Positions 6,609 to 7,372 of a stretch of 7,372 bases of DNA are shown here, in pieces. Each line of letters opens with the position of its first letter. Position 1 is the stretch's first letter. The notes below the pieces were generated by a model, which was not told the DNA's origin, did not search any database, and was given only the letters and a program-made list of their open reading frames with translations. A program made the position numbers and the translations under genes. Source of the stretch: an uncultured Eubacteriales bacterium (GTDB lineage Bacteria; Bacillota_A; Clostridia; Lachnospirales; Lachnospiraceae); the NCBI GenBank assembly GCA_902803345.1, contig CADCPV010000100.1, positions 1 through 7,372 of the forward strand, given 5' to 3'.

Positions 6609-7372
6609 ATGAAAGACATTTACCTGATCACCGCGTCATTTGTCGGAGAGATCACGCGAGACTTCGACAACTATATGCGAATGACCAAAAAGGCCGGCTA
6701 TAAGGGCATTGAAATGTACAAGTGCCCCTATGACCAGTACAGCGGAAAAGAGCTTCGAAAGCTCATTGAAAGCTACGGACTTACCGCAATCAGCTGCCAT
6801 GTGGACACGGCGGAATCCGACAAAATGATTGCCTATCTTCCGGATACGGGCGTACAGTTCATGGTCAATCCGGGCCTTCGGGTACAGTCCCGCGACGACG
6901 CTTTCCGCGGCGCTGAAACGCTGAATGAGATCGGCAAAAAGTGTAAGGAAGCAGGCCTTCGCTACGGCTATCACAACCACAACAACGATTTCGACGTCTA
7001 CGACGGCAAATCCGTAATCGACATTTTTATGGAGAACACGGATCCCGACTATGTAACCTTCGAAATCGACGCCGCCTGGGCATGGCGCGCCGGCGTCAAT
7101 GCGGCTCAGTTTATTACGGATCACGCCGGCCGTGTGGACCTCGTCCATGTAAAGGAAACCGCACGGGTCCTGGGTCCCGAGGATGATCTTTCGCATCTTT
7201 TCAAAAATGCGAAACGTGACGAGAAGGGCTTCCCGATTTTCACGGAAGAGATGCGGGAAATTTTCAAAGAGCACCAGAAGATCAACTGCCGCCTCGGAGA
7301 GGGCATCATCAACATGCCCGAAATCAAGAAAGCCGCTGATGCACAGGGCGTCAAAGCCTATATCGTCGAGCG
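6609..7372 (+). CDS. AP-endonuclease-2-like TIM-barrel sugar (phosphate) isomerase/epimerase (3' end outside window)
   Basis: The first 254 residues are visible of a metal-dependent TIM-barrel enzyme of the xylose-isomerase-like superfamily (Pfam AP_endonuc_2; relatives of IolE, hydroxypyruvate isomerase and 3-epimerases). Landmarks are SCHVD (62-66), GYHNHNNDF (120-128), FEIDAAWAWRAG (151-162) with the probable metal ligand Asp154, LVHVKE (178-183) with ligand His180, LGEG (229-232), and YIVE at the very end. The last is the beta-8 strand that usually carries the last metal-binding Glu, so only about 20-30 residues are probably lost. Where many epimerases have a first Glu ligand, this protein has the YHNH form. 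The start at 6609 has AAAGGA (6593-6598) 10 nt upstream. Being third in the operon after a dehydrogenase and an epimerase, it may isomerise the oxidised sugar or act as a 3-keto-glycoside lyase or hydratase, as some relatives do. The family is certain; the reaction is inferred. Confidence 0.93.
   Translation, partial: MKDIYLITASFVGEITRDFDNYMRMTKKAGYKGIEMYKCPYDQYSGKELRKLIESYGLTAISCHVDTAESDKMIAYLPDTGVQFMVNPGLRVQSRDDAFRGAETLNEIGKKCKEAGLRYGYHNHNNDFDVYDGKSVIDIFMENTDPDYVTFEIDAAWAWRAGVNAAQFITDHAGRVDLVHVKETARVLGPEDDLSHLFKNAKRDEKGFPIFTEEMREIFKEHQKINCRLGEGIINMPEIKKAADAQGVKAYIVE

Noticed and set aside
5357..6619. Minus-strand open frame of 420 codons opposite the AGE-family epimerase
   Set aside because: The plus-strand product carries the catalytic His motifs and a good start. 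The antisense translation resembles nothing known and ends across the next gene's start.

Overview
The window looks like carbohydrate- or glycoside-catabolism DNA from an anaerobic, gut-type Bacillota (Clostridia, perhaps Lachnospiraceae-like). This rests on strong AGGAGG-type ribosome binding sites, moderately high GC by eye, tight same-strand gene spacing, and the enzyme families present. The species assignment is inference. No RNA gene, mobile element or CRISPR array was seen.

There are six genes in two divergent groups. The left group reads leftwards from about 3990 to the window edge. It holds a 680-residue flavin/iron-sulphur ene-reductase of the NADH:flavin oxidoreductase (2,4-dienoyl-CoA reductase / BaiCD-BaiH-like) family, then a CE2-like SGNH acetylesterase, then an esterase-D/FrmB-type alpha/beta hydrolase cut by the left edge. 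The right group reads rightwards from 4227 to the window edge. It holds a Gfo/Idh/MocA NAD(P)-dependent sugar oxidoreductase, an AGE-family sugar 2-epimerase of the cellobiose/mannobiose 2-epimerase type, and an AP-endonuclease-2-like TIM-barrel sugar isomerase/epimerase cut by the right edge. Gaps in the right group are 11 and 25 nt, which suggests one operon.

The two groups share a 236-nt divergent intergenic region (3991-4226). It holds a good sigma-A-type promoter for the left group, a perfect 12-bp AT-rich palindrome, and a weaker -10-like element for the right group. Between the ene-reductase and the CE2-like esterase lies a 136-nt spacer with an imperfect direct repeat and a GC hairpin, so the esterase pair may have its own control.

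As a working model (inference), the locus processes acylated plant glycosides or oligosaccharides. Two esterases of unrelated folds would remove acyl groups. The dehydrogenase plus TIM-barrel pair could act by an oxidation/elimination (3-keto-glycoside) route, and the epimerase would interconvert the sugar or disaccharide. The ene-reductase may reduce an unsaturated aglycone or acyl product. No transporter, regulator or classical glycoside hydrolase lies inside the window, so the substrate cannot be fixed from here.
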